DNA of 64,000 nucleotides, from contig JACSVZ010000007.1 of NCBI GenBank assembly GCA_014706295.1, forward strand, positions 50,172,975 to 50,236,974, written 5' to 3'. Source of the DNA: Lycocorax pyrrhopterus obiensis. Lineage: Eukaryota > Chordata > Aves > Passeriformes > Paradisaeidae. The stretch's first letter is position 1; every line of letters begins with the position of its first letter. The notes under the pieces were generated by a model that saw only the letters and a program-made list of their open reading frames with translations, ran no database searches and was not told the DNA's origin. The position numbers and the translations under genes are program-made. Shown here one piece after another: positions 40,552-52,598 of this stretch.

Positions 40552-42140
40552 CACAACTCCCAACAGCAAACACTTGCTTCCAGTGCAAAAGCAATGTGCC
40601 AGTGCACAGCGGTTAGCAAAACCAGCTCTTCCTATGATATTTTCTTCACTGCTCATCCCAATGGCCTTGCCAGACCATTTCGTGGGTTAATTGTGACCTT
40701 TTCACTCCCAAATCCCAGTTCTCTGCTGTGCCACAGAGCTCTACCCAAGACCTGAAGAGGAGATGTGTCACCTTGCCCTTGTGTTTTCCCAAATGTGTTA
40801 CTCCCAGCACAGCCAGCTCATTTCCCCAGGAGCAGGGGACCTGCACAAGTCGAGCTACCATCTCTCTCCCATGCCACGCTCACTCAGAGCATGAGCCAGA
40901 GGGGCAGCTGCTCCCATGGGTCGAGGCCCTGACTCTCCCAGCTGGGCCAGATTTGTGCAAATCGACCTTCAACAACCCACTTCAACCTTCTGTTCTTCCT
41001 CCCTCCCTTTCTTATACTTCTTGCTGTTGTAATTTTGCAAGCTGCTTGGGCTAGGTATCATTCTCGGTATCTGTGTCTGGTTTCTAGCCCAGACGTCAGC
41101 AGGGGTTGCTGCATGCTGCTGCAATATAAATGACTAATGATGATGACAAAAGGTGTGGGAGTTGGTTGCCTGGAGTGTTACCCTACTTTGATAACTTTGT
41201 TTTAGAAACTAGCTTCTTCCTCAAATTATCTGCTATTTTATCATATTACGTCTAACATTTTACAAGTGGCAAGGGATTCTCGGCTGCCTCCATTTTAGAG
41301 TGCTCGTCCAAGGGCTTTGAAAGAGGCTTTGAAATTTTCAGAGTTTGGATGGTGTTGCTGTGACAGTGCCAGTAGCCTTCAGCGTGAGTTGCAGGGTATT
41401 GGAACCTTTAAAAGTCAGCTGCGACTGTGTCCTAAAAGAGGCATTCAATAGAGAAGTGCTCTATTTTTAAATTTGGGCTGATACAGGTAATAATTACACA
41501 CTAAACAGTATGTGAAAAGAACATTATCAAGGTTGCACAGCTCAGCACTTGAAGCTAAGAAATGCTGTAAGCAAAATTGTCTCTACTCCATTAATTTGCC
41601 ACCTTGCACAGGTGCATCAGTCACAGACTATTTTTGCGCAGGATCCGAGTCTCACTTGGTGTGCATAATAAATGACTCAGTTTGTGAGTTCAATACTTGA
41701 TTTTCTTTTCAAGGCATAGTTCAGACTCTGCTGTGAAGGCAAAATTATTTCCTGCTGGGGCATTCCAGGGTGTTCCACCGTGCGGGTCCTTGCCACGTGC
41801 AAACACTGACTAATTTCCCTTTACAGCATCTTAATAGCAATTCTGAGTATCACTGCTCCCTAGTACAGCTGGTGACCTAAGGCAAAAAAAAGAGCAAGAT
41901 TACAAGTATCCATAATTGTGGGCGTCTAATGTAAATTTTTCAGGGGACCTGGCAGCACATCCTGCAGCTCCTATTACCTTCCCCTGCACTACTGGCCAGT
42001 AGTTGCCGCTTTCAGGTGTTCCAACCCCCCAGGCCCAAGGCAGGCTCCCAGAAACACAGACCAGGGGAACAGGTTTGAAAAGCACGGTGCGAGCAACTTG
42101 TCCTGTTCCTCAGAGCAGCATCTAACAGTTGCAGACAAAA
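40552..42140. other. Non-coding DNA, GC-richer at 40.6-41.0 kb
   Basis: Open frames on both strands at 40.65-41.05 kb have no recognisable product. Nothing else was identified. Confidence 0.6.
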
Positions 42141-42312
42141 GACTGCTGCTCCTCTTCTCAGTTTCCCCTGACATCTTTAAATTCTGACCAAAAAAAAAAA
42201 AAAAATCAAAACAATCTACAAGAAAAAGACTGCTGCTCCTCTTCTCAGTTTCTCCTGACATCTTTAAATTCTGACCAAAAAAAATAAAATCAAAACAATC
42301 TACAAGAAAAAG
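42141..42312 (+). repeat. Two-copy tandem duplication, 87-bp unit
   Basis: Copy 1 is 42141-42227 and copy 2 is 42228-42312. Both run from gactgctgctcctcttctca through gacatctttaaattctgacc and an A-run to caatctacaag. Apart from the A-run (16 As against a shorter run broken by T) I see one substitution (cccctg versus ctcctg). The high identity implies a young event, likely slippage around the A-rich segments. Confidence 0.93.
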
Positions 42313-44109
42313 CTTTTTTTTTCTCCTCTTCTATGGCAAATGTGTGGTGCTCTAACTGAAGCTGAAATTTGGTGCTTTGCTAAAGCCTACCTGATAACGC
42401 ATGAACAGATGGAGGCTGAATTCATTCTGGATCACCTTCAATTGTGGCATTTTTGGGTGGTCTTTGTAAATTAATTACAAAAACCCCCAAAGAATTTATT
42501 TTTAAAAGCAAAATGAAAACCTTCTGCTGTTCAAATTTTCTTACTGAAAACTATCAATGTCATTTCAACCTATTGGAGTGCTGCAAGGATGCACCAAGCT
42601 AGCAGAGTAATTACACAGGAAAAGAAATTACAAGAGAGGTAATTTCTTTTACAAAATTTATCACTTAAACATATTTCCAGAGTCACAAAACCTTCTTCAG
42701 CACTTATATCAAGCCATCTCAGCCACAATAAAATTGAGAATGCAGTCTTTGCTTCAAAGTAAAGATACTTGAGTATTTCACAGAAATGGTTGTCAGGTTT
42801 TTATAGGGATAAAACAAATGGTTTACAAGTGTCATTCTTATAAACAGCAAAACTGGGTGGTTTTTTTCCAAAAAAAATATTTTTCCTGGGACAAATGGCT
42901 GGTGAGTATAATTTCAAACCAAACAGTTATAATTTTAAAATTATAAAAAAAACCCTGAACACAACTTTCCTAAATCAGAAAGTGTTGTTGGATTTATTTG
43001 TAGTGTCCCTTAATGTAGCCATAATTAATACTCAATTTTAGAATAAAAATATAGATGGAAGCAAAAGCAGAGATTTTAGACTTTATAGATTGTTGTTTTA
43101 CCCACACACTAGCAGCTCTTTCCTAGAGAAACTCTGCTTCTACATCCCTCAAGCTTCTGAATGCTCTTCTGGTGCACATTTGTTTTGTAAGGAGGGGTCA
43201 CATCTGAGCTAAAGGTAGTCTGATCCATTACAAGCCAAATTATCTTCTGGCCTTGGGTGAACTTGGAGATATTATATAGCAACAAATTAATATAAATTTA
43301 TGTCACTTCCCCTTCTCTTAATATTTCTTGAATGTCTTTGAAGCAGTTCAGTTTCCATTCCAACATGCAGTGGTGAGGGCAGATCTTCAAATAGCTTATG
43401 ACAGAGGTTATGTGCCTTCTGGCAGATAACGGAGACCTATCTTTCTCTGAGACTTGGATATTGCATTTTTTCTTGTGCAGGGCTTCAATGTATTTTTGCT
43501 CCTAAAAGAGAATCCTGGAGATGCCCTTGAAATAGAAAAATAGGTCTGAAATTATAGAGATACTTTAGCATCTCATTCTTTCATAAAGATTTTTCAGCTA
43601 ATACTACTTTTATCCAGAAAAAAGTTGCAAATTTTAGGACTCCTACAGATTTTATTTATTTATTTGCTTATTTGTTCATTTATTTATTTTTTATATCTGA
43701 ATTTTTCAGCATCCAAATGTGCTCATGATAGATTTTTATTGTTCTGCTTTGTTAACCTCAGGAAAGATGGGCAAAAGAGTAGAAGAGAGAGCTCTGGCTT
43801 CAAACTTCTAATCTTTATCATAATTTCTATTGTGTGGGAGGGAGAAATGTTAGCCTTTTTTCTTTTATTTTCTTTTTTTTTTAGTCTTTGAATGAAAAGT
43901 GTCCATTCTGCCAACCTTGATATGTGTAAAGGACAAAATCTTTGGAGTAAGGACAGTACATCTTCAGTTCATAGGCTGGACATTAACACCTGAAGCCCAG
44001 AAAGGTTTTGCCATCTGCTGCTTAAAACTCCTTCCTATTAATAGAAAACCCAGAGAGAAAGGCAAGAAAAATAACCAAAAGTGTGGAATAGCTTCTGTAT
44101 GAGGATACC
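42313..44109. other. Non-coding AT-rich DNA
   Basis: Contains the TTTA microsatellite and several A- or T-rich runs. No gene was recognised. Confidence 0.65.
43651..43691 (+). repeat. Imperfect (TTTA)n microsatellite
   Basis: TTTATTTATTTATTTG followed by further ATTTATTTATTT units, interrupted by G and C. It has no evident function. Confidence 0.85.
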
Positions 44110-44295
44110 ACTAGACAGACTGGGATTTGTCAGTCTTGAAAAAAGATGGCTACAGGGATATGGTAAGAGACTTACAGAATTCTAGATGGCCTGAAGAATG
44201 AAAGACAATTACTCATTTTGTCCTGAATTGCCTAATGAGGAATGAAAAACAAGTTCAAATAACAAGTGGATACTTTTTCAGAAGCCCCTTAATTA
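44110..44295 (+). mobile_element. Ancient CR1/L3-type LINE fragment
   Basis: The string tttgtcagtcttgaaaaaag, then gatggctacagggatatgg and, further on, tggcctgaagaatgaaagac, resembles the amniote CR1 stretch encoding the region just after the reverse transcriptase (gggatatgatagaggtctat, then the actccttctcat-type segment). It is strongly diverged and has no open frame. The assignment rests on remembered consensus words, so its boundaries are soft. Confidence 0.5.
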
Positions 44296-47200
44296 TCTTT
44301 TGACCTCGTTGCTAGAGGACACTGTAGTGACAGGTTCACTGAAGAGCCTGGATTGCAAAATACCGAACCAGAAAGACAACAATATCACTACCAAAGTCAA
44401 AGAATAAGATGCTACTAAAAATAGCTGCATTCATACACTAATTTAACTACTGACTACTCCTGGCATAAAGTTGTTCCTTGCTTTTCATTTATTCAATCAA
44501 TGTTTGTATTTATTTAGCTTAAAGACTTTCTTGTTGCCTCCTAAAGTGAAAGACAGCCCATGAACTCTGATTTCAGTGAATGTGAGAGAATATTGTCACT
44601 AACTTCCAGCAAGCCAGGATTTAAATTTTCTCTTAGTGAGCAACAAATAGAAGCACAAGTTGGACCATCTGACTTTTTCTAATAAAACTGAGCAATACTT
44701 GCACAAGTATTACTGAGGAAATCGAAAGGTCTGAAACGAAATAATGAGTATGTACAAGGAGGAAAATGGCAAGTGTGTGCTGCAGTACCACTGAGAGTCA
44801 AACACTTCTGCTTCTTAGCAGTAGCACTGAGCAACCAAGTAAAGTGCTATCAGGAAAATGGGTTGTGAACACAAAATAGGCCAGGCTAAACCAAACAGAA
44901 GCACATTGACTTTTCACCACTCTTCAGGCTGAAACACAAAATGAATAACCTCTGGACTTGTTAAATTTGGACTTTTAATCATAAATGCTTCCTCTGGTTG
45001 TGTTTTACATAGATGGTTAATTTTGATCTGTGACAATTCATTCTCATACTGCATCTCATACCAAAGGGGAAAGGGCTGTGGGCTAAAGGGTAACTTGCTC
45101 TCACTTTGGTCAGGTTTGTCTCTTTCACAATCTAGGAAACCAGGACTCGTGAAGCCTTATGAATCCTGACGTGGGAAGCCTTGCTGTAGGTGGAGGAACC
45201 AAAGGCTGTCAGTGAGTCTGGGGATGGCCCTGCCTGCACAGCAGTAACAGCTTGGTGCTTGAGAATCATTATTCTGCTACAGATCATAGCTTTGTTTCTA
45301 AGATAAGGATATTTGTATTGAAAATACTTGGTTTCTTTACAATACAGCTTAGGTATCCTGAGCATATCAGGGCTGTGAGTAGTCCTAGAAACATAAATGC
45401 CGAGAAGGAAGGTAAAACTGTAAAAATGGATGCAAGTCCTTTCCCACCCCTGAGTTCTAAGCTGCCTGGGGGACAAAAACTACTGCCAGAACAGACTGAC
45501 CCAAGGTGGAGAGCAGGATGAGCCCTGTAATACATTACTTATTTAAATTCTGCCCTCTCAGAATAACCTCTTTGCTGCTGAGTGCTTCCCTTTATTCAAG
45601 AGGGGTCTCACATTGCTGAGACCTTTGGAAATATCCTGACTGTAGTGCTATAAATAGCATTTAGTATTTCCCACTGACTAAAACCTGCAGCATAGCAGCA
45701 GTCTGATGTGGGTTTATTTTCCTGCTTGAGGACTACATAAGTGCTTGTGTCCTCTCTCCGCTGAGACATTCCTTCGCTTTAGGCACTGGTCTCTGCTCAC
45801 TGCTGGGGAGTGTTATTGAACCTGGCTCACATTCCTGCTCTTTCTGGTCTTTTTTTCTCTGATGAAAGATCTCCCCATGGGCACCTTTCCTACTTTCCCC
45901 TCTCCCTTCTCTTACGGCAGGTCTTTGCTTCTCATGGGTATACTGATTTCTACTGTTTATTAATTTCTGCTCATTGGATTTCAATTCCTCTGCTATTCAT
46001 ACATTCTGTGCACTGCCTGTGCACACTGCCATGTCTGAATGAGCTTTTAGTCAAGCTTCTTATGACCCCAGAGCTTTTCTTGGCCTTATCTTGCATTTAC
46101 ATGGTGCCTTTCAGTTCCCTGAAATCCAACTTTTAAGAATAAATGCAAATGTTGTTCCCTGCACCTACCAGTGCTTCTCTGAGCAGGACCTTGATAGCTG
46201 ACAGCATCCTGTGTTACTGGAGTTTAGGAGAGGACTGTCCAGTAAAAACAGCACAAGGATCAAGAGCAGATACAAAGTCATTACAGAAATGAGAATGTGA
46301 CAATGTAATCCCTAGAAAAAGAACAGCAAACAAGCACAAATGTGTGTGCCAAGCGTGCCTTCCTCCCACACATCACAAGCAGCAGCAATTAATGCCCTGC
46401 TCAGCATCTTACTTGGGGACTGTCCAGGATTTGAGACCAGCACCCAACTTCCCAGGTTTGCCCTTGGAGGAAAAGGAGGTCTGAAGTTCTTTTAAGGAGG
46501 AAAGGGACAAAATTGCACTTGGGCTGTGATGTTCAAGTGGGGTTAAATCCTCGAGGAGCCTCTCCTCCCTGTTTGGTAATTCAAGCATTGTTTGTGAGAT
46601 AAGGGAAGGTGTCAGCTCCAGCAGCATCTGAACTCACACTCCGCTTTGTATGATTTCTGTGCCCTCTTCAGTTTGCTAATCAAAACAAGTTTCTGCTGCG
46701 TGTTTCTTATCCCCAGAGGGTGGAACTATCCTCAGAAAATTAAAGCTCTCTTATCTCTTAATGTGTCATCACAACTAATAGCCTGGGGACTGTAAACAAG
46801 TTTAAATATCAAAACAATTTGGCTGGTGATTGTCTGTGATTATGGATTAAGAATACAAAATTTGTGCTCACTGATATTCAAGGTAGATTGAAAACAAGGA
46901 GCCAGATCCTCAGCTGGTGTAAACAGAGGTGGCTGAGCTGAACGGGGGAAGGAAGGCTGCTTTGTACCAGCTGAGCATCTGACCCTGGGAGGTTTTCAGA
47001 GGTTTCCACTCTTGTTTTTCAAGGTTTTCAAGATAATACATGACAGCACGGGGCTGATCAGGAGGAGCACTGAGGGCCCCCGGGAGAGCCTGGATGATCT
47101 CCCCCTTCTCTGGGTTCCTAGGAGCTCAGATTCTGCTGGCTGAGCCCTCCACTCACAGCATCTTTGGGGAGTTCATAAATAATGACTTAGAGGAGAAATG

Positions 47201-47649
47201 ATTTAAGATTAGGAAACTTTTTCAAGATCAAGTCAAGGTGCCAGCATATTCAAAAGCTGTCAGATATGTCAGGGCAGGTGCTTTGTGAGGGATGTGCTTT
47301 GTATCTTTGATGTGACAAACATACTGCAGTAAATTCACAAACGTGCACTTGCTGCTGCCTTTTCCAAAGCCCTGCCATCAAGCCATCACCTTTAGATCAG
47401 CCACGCTGAGTGAAGAGATGCAAAAGGATCTTTTGATAAAAATGCTGTTCCTGGTTCATCGGACTGTTTGCAATGGCAGTGATGTGCAGCATGAACCACA
47501 GATTTGGGGAGATGGTAGTGGGTGTATTTCATAGCACAGCTGGATTTGAAACTTTTCATGTCAGTGTGTCCCTCTTTTGGAAATATTTGTGAGGCCTCAC
47601 TTTTGTTATGGACCATTTTCTGCTGTAGGCTGAATAACCTATTCTTCAA
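44296..47649. other. Non-coding DNA, no gene seen
   Basis: Short overlapping open frames on both strands near 45.1-46.1 kb are antisense pairs without protein features. No repeat was recognised. Confidence 0.6.
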
Positions 47650-47768
47650 AGAATCCCACAGATGAAAAACTAAGGCAGAGAGAGACTAAGTGGATTTCCT
47701 GTATAAGAAGTCAGCAGAAGTGCAAGGAGATGAATAGTGCAAGGAGTGTCCTAACTACCGAACTGTCC
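47650..47768 (+). repeat. MIR-like CORE-SINE fragment
   Basis: The words cacagatgaaaaactaaggc, agagagagactaagtggatt and gtcagcagaagtgcaaggag, then gtgtcctaactaccgaactg, follow the MIR core order (gaggaaactgaggc, ttaagtgacttgcc, gtggcagagc, tcttaaccac). Diverged and without coding potential. Confidence 0.5.
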
Positions 47769-50700
47769 TTGTCTCCCATGTGCAGTGCAGAATACACAGA
47801 ATATTTATCTTTTAATGGATAGCTTTTTGGAATACATATAGTTTCAAAAGGCTGATGTTAGGTTAATGATGAATCTTACAAAATGGAGTAGAAAAGACAT
47901 TAATTTTGGTGTGGCAGGAAAGTGCTTTCCTAATGAGGTAGTAATTAAATAAGAAGGATAGCTATTAAAAAAATGGTAAATTTAGCGTTCTCTAGCCCTC
48001 CTATCTCAGCAGTTCTAGTGGCAGTTCTGGGTAAGGAAAAGGAATGTTTCTGTCAAGCATGAAGTACCACCAGAAAAATATAAAGGGAAAAATGTGTCAT
48101 AAGAATCATAAAAATATTAAATAATGTCAAATAAATGAAATCAATATCTATAAAAGAATAACAGAGACTGAGAAAAGGTACCCAGAAAGCCAGATGACTT
48201 TTCTATTTTCTTAATTGGGGTAATTATAGTAAAACTGACAGCAAGTATTTCCCCAGCAGCAAAAAACACCCACAAACTGCAGCTAGCAAAAATACCGCTC
48301 TGGGCATAAGATCTGTGAAGGTTAAAGGCTTGAGTCTGCCATTAGGAGAGTGCTACTCTTCTCCCAAGGTCAGTCCTTACATATGGAGAAGTAATTTTGA
48401 TTCTAGTCTCCCCACTGTACAAAGTCAATGCTTACCTTGATTTCCACAGTGCTATATTTGGCAAAGTACTAATATAATTGTATTTGGTCCCAGTCATGTC
48501 CTGTTTGAATGTTAAATTGCTCTTAATGCCAAGCCATTGTGTGCTCCCCCTTGTAGCTTAGGTGGCGTATAAAATAGCGAGCAGTGCGGACCCGCTGGAG
48601 CAATCCCTCCAGGGAAACCAGTGCTGCCAGTGCCCACACCACGTGTCTTTTGGGGGTTTTACTTCACACTAGATTTTGTCTGGAACACTGCTGCCATGGG
48701 CTGAAAATTTCTTTCATTGTTTTTATGGCACATGAAGAACTCCTGCAGCACTTTTTTGGGTGTAGTTTCATCCAAAAAAGATGCAGTTTATGCAGTCCCA
48801 GGCTACACCATAGCGTGAGCCAAATACAGCACATAGGCACAGAGAGATGACCTCCAACAAATCATACTGTGCATCAGCCCATATGTAAACTCTCAACTGC
48901 TGATGCCCCCTTGTTGTTCCTTCATGTTCATCATGTTCCAGCCACCAGCTTCTCTGTGCATATTTCATTGCATCACACTGAGGACTTCTCCCTCAGTTAA
49001 GGCCCCTTAGTGGGACAGAAATAACCTGTCATTCTGATTCATGTTACCTGATTTGAAACCACCCACTATCCCCTTGATAATAAATACAACTTGCAAAGAG
49101 GAAAAATGTGATTGTATAACCTCAGATCAGAGATTGTGCAGCCCAAGGACCTCTGCCTTTCTCATTAGCCAGTAATGGGTGCCTGGGAGAGACTTTAATA
49201 ATAAGGTAAGGATGTGGTGGTACTTCCCCAGAATAATTTCTTAGCTTACAAAAAATTCAGTACTCAAGGATTTGCTAAGCCAGAGGCTTTGTCTTTATGT
49301 CTAATAGCCTTTGATATGTCTCCTTCATTTGTGAATTATTTAGCAACTTTTTAGATTGATGTTAATTTTAGGATCTAGCATTCTGCAGGAGAGAATTTGA
49401 TACTGACTTCATGCTGCACAGTTTATTAAGAAAAGAATGGGGATGTTAATAACAGCAGATCAGATGCTGTCTGAGCCCCCATGCTGCCTCTGTTCACATT
49501 AATCCTGGAATCAGGATTTCCTAGCACATGTGGTGCAGGGTCACCGTACCAAAGTTAAGAGTGCCAGTGGCTGCAGTGCAAAGCCACCCCAGCTGGGGCT
49601 CTGCGCCACTCTCTGTGGGTTTTTTGATGGAATGGGAAACTCTGCCCAAACCACGGGATGCCGAGTCAAATTACACCTTCTCTGGCTTTTTTCAAGCCAG
49701 AAAGGCTTGACTGACAAAAATGCTTGGGTATGATCATATTTCTGTGGGAACCAGAGTGCTGAATCAAGAGTGTTCAGCTCTCATGGGAGCCAGCCAGAAG
49801 AACTTCACTCTCCCCTCAAATCCTTGCATTCCAGGCCTGGGATTTTTATCAGACTATATTTGTAATCCTACTTGATTTCTCAAATAAACAGCGAAATGCA
49901 AACAGTTGGCCAGAGGGAAAAAAGTCCATTTACTGAAAGGGAAAAGAACACAATATCCAAATGACTCATGGCTCTGTGGGTGAAGTAATGGCTGCATGTC
50001 ATAGCCTGGGATGTGGGTTTGTGGTCCAATGCCACATGGAATGGATGCACTTAGGTTGTGACGTTAATGAAATGGCTTTGGTAGGAATTCTCCTGTGATT
50101 TCCCAGAGACAAGTTGCTTGTTAGGATACCATTGACTGCACGGTGGCAATGAACAAGATAGGGAGGACATCCACCAGGTGCAGCCAAACCCTCCTCTGGA
50201 CACCAGCTGGGGAAAATATGACAAAACCTTTCTGCTGCTAGAAGGGGTAGGTCCTGCGGGAAGAGCTGGAGATGGCTGTGGCTGAAGGAACTCTGGAGAC
50301 AGAGTTTCTGAGGGCTGGAAGGGAATCTGGAGAGGGACAGCAGGAGCCATATCCCTGTGAGGTATCTGGTGCCTGTGAAGATGTGCTCTCCTGGGGCAGG
50401 TTATCCAAAAACCTTCTGGATGATCATGCTCTGATGTTTGATGCTCTGAGGTTTGATGCCCTTCTCCTTGGTGCCCCCTGCTCCTGCTGTCTGCTGTCTG
50501 CTGTGGGTACCCTCAGGTTACTGACTCCCTTGTTATTTTTTCCTCTGATCCACTGGTTACAATAAGACAAAACACGTAATAGCTAATGCAAGTGTAAGTA
50601 CAAAGGCCTCTGCAGAGCCTGACTTCTGCCTTACTTGCCACTAATCACTTGTACCTGCTGGGAATCAAACACTTGCTAGGAAGTTGCCAGCAGTTACTCA

Positions 50701-52082
50701 CTGTCCTATATATGAACAACATGCACATGTGACAAAAATACAGGTTGTTTTGTCTGGATCCTCGGTTTTTCCTCTCAGTTTCTCCATTGCAGAATTTCCT
50801 TACCTCTCCCAGTCCCCTCTTTCCTTTCAGTGCTCTGGCTGCTGCCCTGTGGCCGTGCAGTGCAGGAGCAGCTCAGAGGAGCTGCAGGTCAGGACTCTCC
50901 TCTGATGATACCTGCTGGAGGGGACGTGCCCGCAGAGGTGGTGGTGCGTCCCTGGGGAGCCCTCACCACCCTGAACATGTACGCTGCCGGGAAGATACTG
51001 GTTTTGCTCTGTGAGTCAGAGGAGGAAGGAATTAAGGTCCACTAAAAGACCAAACCAAATTCCTCTTTTAGGCAGGAGCTGTTGGGGAGGAATTTCTTTT
51101 TCAACATCCTACCACTGCTTTCTGCTGCAGAAACACAATGGGATATGGTTTGCAGCTTGGGAGACAGCAGCAGAGCATTGCCTGAACCCAGATTTTGGCA
51201 GATCAGCTGGCATTGGGAAACCAGCCAACCTTTTTCAGTTTTCTGGGACGCTCTGGTTTGCCCATGTGATTAAAATTTGCAGTGTTAGATAAACACAGAT
51301 AAGAATTTATCCATTTCTAATTTGAACAATCAGATGTTTACCCATGGTGGGAAAACCAAGGGAGATTCTTTGTGGCTTCAGCTGTGCTGGGAGTCAGGGC
51401 TTGTCCCACATTTGAAGAATCTTCTTTTTTTTAGACTCAGGCTGTTGCTTGGGAAATGGCTGTATTCTCCCTGCAGGCAGATCGATACATTTCAGCTCAC
51501 TGCACTGCAAGTAACTTTTCATCGTACATTAAGAATGAGGAAAATAAAAGCCAAGATGGATGTTATTTTGGTTTTGCTTTTATTTTGAATTATTTATTAA
51601 GAAGTCACTGCTGTCTTCCTTCTCATCGGGAGACAAAATGCCTTTGTCTTTAATGATTTTTTCCTATTAAAAAGAAGCAAGGTCTTCCCAGTTTTATTTC
51701 CCTCACTCGTTTCCCGGTACTGGAGTGTAAATCTGGGGTTTTCACAGCATGGCAAGATGATCTCCTGCAGTCGCAGTGCAGGAAAAGTCCCCACTGATGC
51801 TGGAGGAGTCACACCTCATGGTACTTTTCTGAGCAGTTTTATAATGACATTGCAGATGAGTTATGTGTGCTAGGAGTGATTGCTGGCACGTAAGCAGAGG
51901 GTTATAAGTAAACCACAGACTAGCTTCCTATCATTTTAATTAAGTATTTACTAAAAAGCTAATAAAAATATTAATCCTTTTCAAGTGAATTCTTGATATA
52001 ATTTGTTATGGGGCAAAAATTCTGCAATTGGCTCCACTATTAATATGAGTTTGGATACTCCAACTAATAAACTATTTTGATG
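47769..52082. other. Probable intron or proximal upstream region of TUNAR
   Basis: Holds the TATA candidate near 48.57 kb and a GC-richer stretch at 50.2-51.0 kb with unrecognised open frames. Its exact status depends on where TUNAR transcription begins, which cannot be read here. Confidence 0.55.
48561..48605 (+). promoter_or_regulatory. TATA-box core-promoter candidate 3.5 kb upstream of the TUNAR coding exon
   Basis: TATAAAA at 48568-48574 sits in a pocket of four CpGs within about 30 bp (ggcgta, agcgag, tgcgga, cccgct), unusual for this AT-rich, CpG-poor region. A start site would fall near 48600. A strong donor-like aataag|gtaagg lies at 49205/49206. Whether any transcript begins here is unknown; a TATA word by itself is weak evidence. 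Confidence 0.25.
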
Positions 52083-52101
52083 TTTTTGTTCCTAAATCTA
52101 G
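52083..52101 (+). promoter_or_regulatory. TUNAR: 3' splice site of the TUNAR terminal exon
   Basis: A T-rich tract (ttttgttcctaaatctag) ends in CTAG, a normal YAG acceptor, 39 nt before the TUNAR start codon. The sequence to the left is AT-rich with frequent stops, and the sequence to the right is open in the CDS frame, as expected at an intron-exon border. An A-rich stretch just upstream (aactaataaactat, 52061-52074) includes a branch-point-like CTAAT. Confidence 0.75.
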
Positions 52102-52140
52102 GTTATCCTGAAGGGGAGAATAAAGAAACTGGCCACCAAG

Positions 52141-52287
52141 ATGGTAATCACTAGTGGAAATGAAGAAGATAAAGGCAGTCAAGAAAAGGAAAGCAAAGAA
52201 GAAACCATCTTGGCAATGCTTGGAATTATTGGGACAATTCTGAACCTCATTGTGATCATTTTTGTGTATATTTACACAACATTGTAA
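52141..52287 (+). CDS. TUNAR: TUNAR microprotein (pTUNAR/BNLN), 48 aa, complete
   Basis: Seen: a 48-codon frame from ATG to TAA. The start is MVITSGNEEDKGSQ, followed by a charged stretch with EKESKEE, then a hydrophobic helix from about residue 23 to 45 (AMLGIIGTILNLIVIIF is its core), ending YIYTTL. There is no cleavable signal peptide, so the expected topology is a short acidic N-terminus plus one membrane anchor. The start context is strong (A at -3, G at +4). I recognise this as the vertebrate TUNAR protein; its length and C-terminal half match the family as I remember it. Known for the family: TUNAR was described first as a conserved neural lncRNA needed for pluripotency and neural differentiation, then shown to encode an ER-membrane microprotein that binds SERCA2 and modulates calcium in neurons and beta cells. 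Inference: the bird protein does the same. The frame is intact, with no frameshift or missing residue. Confidence 0.95.
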   Translation: MVITSGNEEDKGSQEKESKEETILAMLGIIGTILNLIVIIFVYIYTTL

Positions 52288-52480
52288 ACTAGAAGGCATG
52301 CAAATAGACCAGATAAAATGGCCATTAAGAGTGACAACAAACATTGCTGACTATTGAAAAGTTCTTTAATCAGAATTGACTCTGTATTATATTAACACAT
52401 CATAAAAGCACTGCCTGCAGGCAATGAAGACTGAAGCACAATTAATTTAACAAGACTTTTTCACACAGTAATAAGCTTAA

Positions 52481-52506
52481 TTCTTCTCTCCTGCCCTCTC
52501 CCTTTC
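52481..52506 (+). promoter_or_regulatory. Pyrimidine-rich tract in the TUNAR 3' UTR (possible PTBP1/hnRNP-K site)
   Basis: A 26-nt tract, nearly all C and T (one G), contains overlapping TTCT, CTCTCC and CCCTCTCCC words. PTBP1 prefers UCUU/CUCU-type repeats and hnRNP-K prefers C-rich patches, and TUNA RNA has been reported to bind PTBP1, hnRNP-K and nucleolin. Assigning the tract as their docking site is inference. Confidence 0.4.
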
Positions 52507-52598
52507 GGTTTGGTTTTCAGTTTAGGGGAGAACGACTGCAGTTATGTAAGTTGTAGCTTTGAAGAAATCCACCAGGGATATGTTGTTTTAACACAATT

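Noticed and set aside
40230..40656. Two open frames of about 130 codons on the minus strand
   Set aside because: They run antisense through a forward-oriented CR1 3' end and have no protein character.
52072..52344. A 90-codon open frame antisense to TUNAR
   Set aside because: It is the shadow of the TUNAR exon; the plus strand carries the recognised protein with a strong start context.
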